Under the pieces are notes generated by a model. It had not been told where the DNA came from and ran no database searches. It saw only the letters and a program-made list of their open reading frames with translations. DNA of 5,594 bases, from assembly GCA_030840185.1 (NCBI GenBank), contig JAUZFY010000101.1, positions 1 through 5,594 of the forward strand, read 5' to 3'. Both the position numbers and the translations under genes were made by a program. Below are positions 4,584 through 5,594 of this stretch, one piece after another. The stretch's first letter is position 1; the number at the start of each line of letters is the position of its first letter. The DNA is from Microbacteriaceae bacterium. GTDB lineage: Bacteria > Actinomycetota > Actinomycetes > Actinomycetales > Microbacteriaceae.

Positions 4584-5561
4584 GTGCCAGAAGGTCACTC
4601 GGTACATCGCATCGCCCGTCAGTTCCGCTTGCACTTCGTCGGGCACGAGATTGCCGTCTCGTCGCCGCAGGGCCGGTTCGCGGATGGCGCGCGACTGCTC
4701 GACGGGCACCGGATGATCGGTGCGAAGGCCGTCGGCAAACAGATGTTCCTGCAATTCGACAATGACCTGTGGTTACGAGTGCACCTCGGCATGTACGGTG
4801 CATGGGACTTCGCCGGCGACATCACCGCCGACGCCACGGTGGTGTCGGCGGGCGGTCGAATGGGGCAGACGAACCAGCGCGGCACCGTGCTCGATCTGGA
4901 CGCGGCAGAGGATTCGCTCGCGAGCATCGGCGCGCCGCGGCGCACCCGGCTTCGCATGTCGGAGCAGGAGAAGCTTGAGGCGCCGATCGAGAGCTTCCCC
5001 CCGGACCCGATCGGGGCGGTGCGGGTGCGGCTGCTCACCGACGAGGCAGTCGCCGATCTGCGAGGCCCCACCGCGTGCGAGGTGCAGACCCCGGAGCAGG
5101 TGGAGTCGAGCCTGGCGAAACTCGGGCCGGATCCGCTCGTGGACGACCTTGAGGAGGGGGAGGAGCGCTTCGTCCGGGTCGTGCGCAAGAAGCCAACGCC
5201 GATCGGGCTCCTGCTGATGGACCAAAACGTGGTGAGCGGAATCGGGAACGTATACCGCGCGGAGTTGCTCTTCAGAGCGCGTCTCAACCCGCACACCCCC
5301 GGCAAACTCGTGCCGGAGGAGACGGTGCGGTCGCTCTGGCGCGACTGGAGCTATCTGCTCGGTGTTGGTGTCAAGACCGGCCAGATGCTCACGATGGACG
5401 GGCTATCGAGCGAGGATCACACTAAGGCGCTCGCTCACCGAGACGATCGGCACTGGGTGTATCACCGCGCCGGACTTCCGTGCCGGGTCTGCGGCACCAA
5501 TGTGGTCATGGAAGAGGTCGGCGGCCGGAAACTCTACTGGTGCCCAGCCGATCAGGCCTAG
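4584..5561 (+). CDS. nei2: Fpg/Nei-family DNA glycosylase/AP lyase, Nei2 type
   Basis: A base-excision-repair enzyme that removes oxidised bases and cleaves the abasic site, 325 residues. The catalytic N-terminus after Met removal is Pro-Glu (MPEGHSVHRIA), so the GTG at 4584 must be the start. It continues with SSPQGRFADGA, as in mycobacterial Nei2, the conserved Lys52 in AVGKQMF, and LRVHLGMYG. DLRGPTACE precedes the H2TH domain (about 172-265) with PIGLLLMDQNVVSGIGNVYR (Asn222). The C-terminus is a zinc-finger-like hairpin: C300-x2-C303, GGRKLYWCP with Arg315 and C320. The expected fourth ligand is Asp323 (CPADQA), where M. tuberculosis Nei2 has CPVCQT. It is about 55 residues longer than M. 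tuberculosis Nei2 because of an insertion around residues 80-145, containing GGRMGQTNQRG and SIGAPRRTRLRM. The 2-bp gap from rpiB and lack of a strong ribosome-binding site suggest translational coupling. Confidence 0.94.
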   Translation: MPEGHSVHRIARQFRLHFVGHEIAVSSPQGRFADGARLLDGHRMIGAKAVGKQMFLQFDNDLWLRVHLGMYGAWDFAGDITADATVVSAGGRMGQTNQRGTVLDLDAAEDSLASIGAPRRTRLRMSEQEKLEAPIESFPPDPIGAVRVRLLTDEAVADLRGPTACEVQTPEQVESSLAKLGPDPLVDDLEEGEERFVRVVRKKPTPIGLLLMDQNVVSGIGNVYRAELLFRARLNPHTPGKLVPEETVRSLWRDWSYLLGVGVKTGQMLTMDGLSSEDHTKALAHRDDRHWVYHRAGLPCRVCGTNVVMEEVGGRKLYWCPADQA

Positions 5562-5594
5562 TCGTCCGACATCCGGTCCGCGCGGAGCCACAAT

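Noticed and set aside
3907..4803. Minus-strand open frame of 298 codons across the end of the TIGR03086-like gene, rpiB and the start of nei2
   Set aside because: It lies antisense to three supported genes and has no coherent domain.
5562..5594. Right-edge sequence after nei2
   Set aside because: The 33 bases show no gene start, convincing hairpin or operator copy.

Overview
The window is high-GC DNA with compact gene spacing. It encodes a lipoprotein sugar-type ABC importer, a LacI-family regulator, a protein of the mycothiol-dependent isomerase (DinB-like) superfamily and an rpiB-nei2 gene pair. Together these point to an actinobacterium. The insertion-bearing Nei2 and the overall style suggest Microbacteriaceae, but that family assignment is an inference. 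No rRNA, tRNA, CRISPR array, insertion sequence or phage gene was seen.

Layout. (1) 1-1669, minus strand: a solute-binding lipoprotein gene followed by the start of a MalF-type permease gene that runs off the left edge. This is the front of a carbohydrate ABC importer operon. (2) 1670-1836: a divergent control region carrying an operator-like palindrome. (3) 1837-2868, plus strand: a LacI-family regulator. (4) 2915-3283, minus strand: a small tautomerase-superfamily protein, convergent with the regulator gene. (5) 3284-3456: a second divergent control region. It holds a near-copy of the operator block in (2), with the same spacing to a predicted minus-strand promoter. (6) 3457-4038, plus strand: a 193-residue TIGR03086/MDMPI-like protein. 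(7) 4096-5561, plus strand: rpiB (ribose-5-phosphate isomerase B) and nei2 (Fpg/Nei DNA glycosylase), separated by 2 bp.

How it fits together. The LacI regulator probably controls its own gene, the importer operon, and through the second operator copy the tautomerase and possibly the TIGR03086-like gene. The evidence is that the two intergenic regions share 28 of 34 bases, including a perfect ACGAAA-NN-TTTCGT palindrome, and the palindrome lies exactly 15 bp from a TTGAC(A/C)-18-TA(T/C)CGT promoter in both. This ties two enzymes of unknown substrate to uptake of an unidentified carbohydrate. The rpiB-nei2 pair has no such operator and looks like a housekeeping unit, probably transcribed from a leaderless promoter.

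The strongest leads are the duplicated operator block with its implied small regulon, a Nei2 zinc finger that has Asp where the fourth Cys is expected, and a tautomerase that keeps Pro-1 but lacks the arginines of malonate semialdehyde decarboxylase. I found no clearly new multi-gene system. The regulon is the most interesting possibility.
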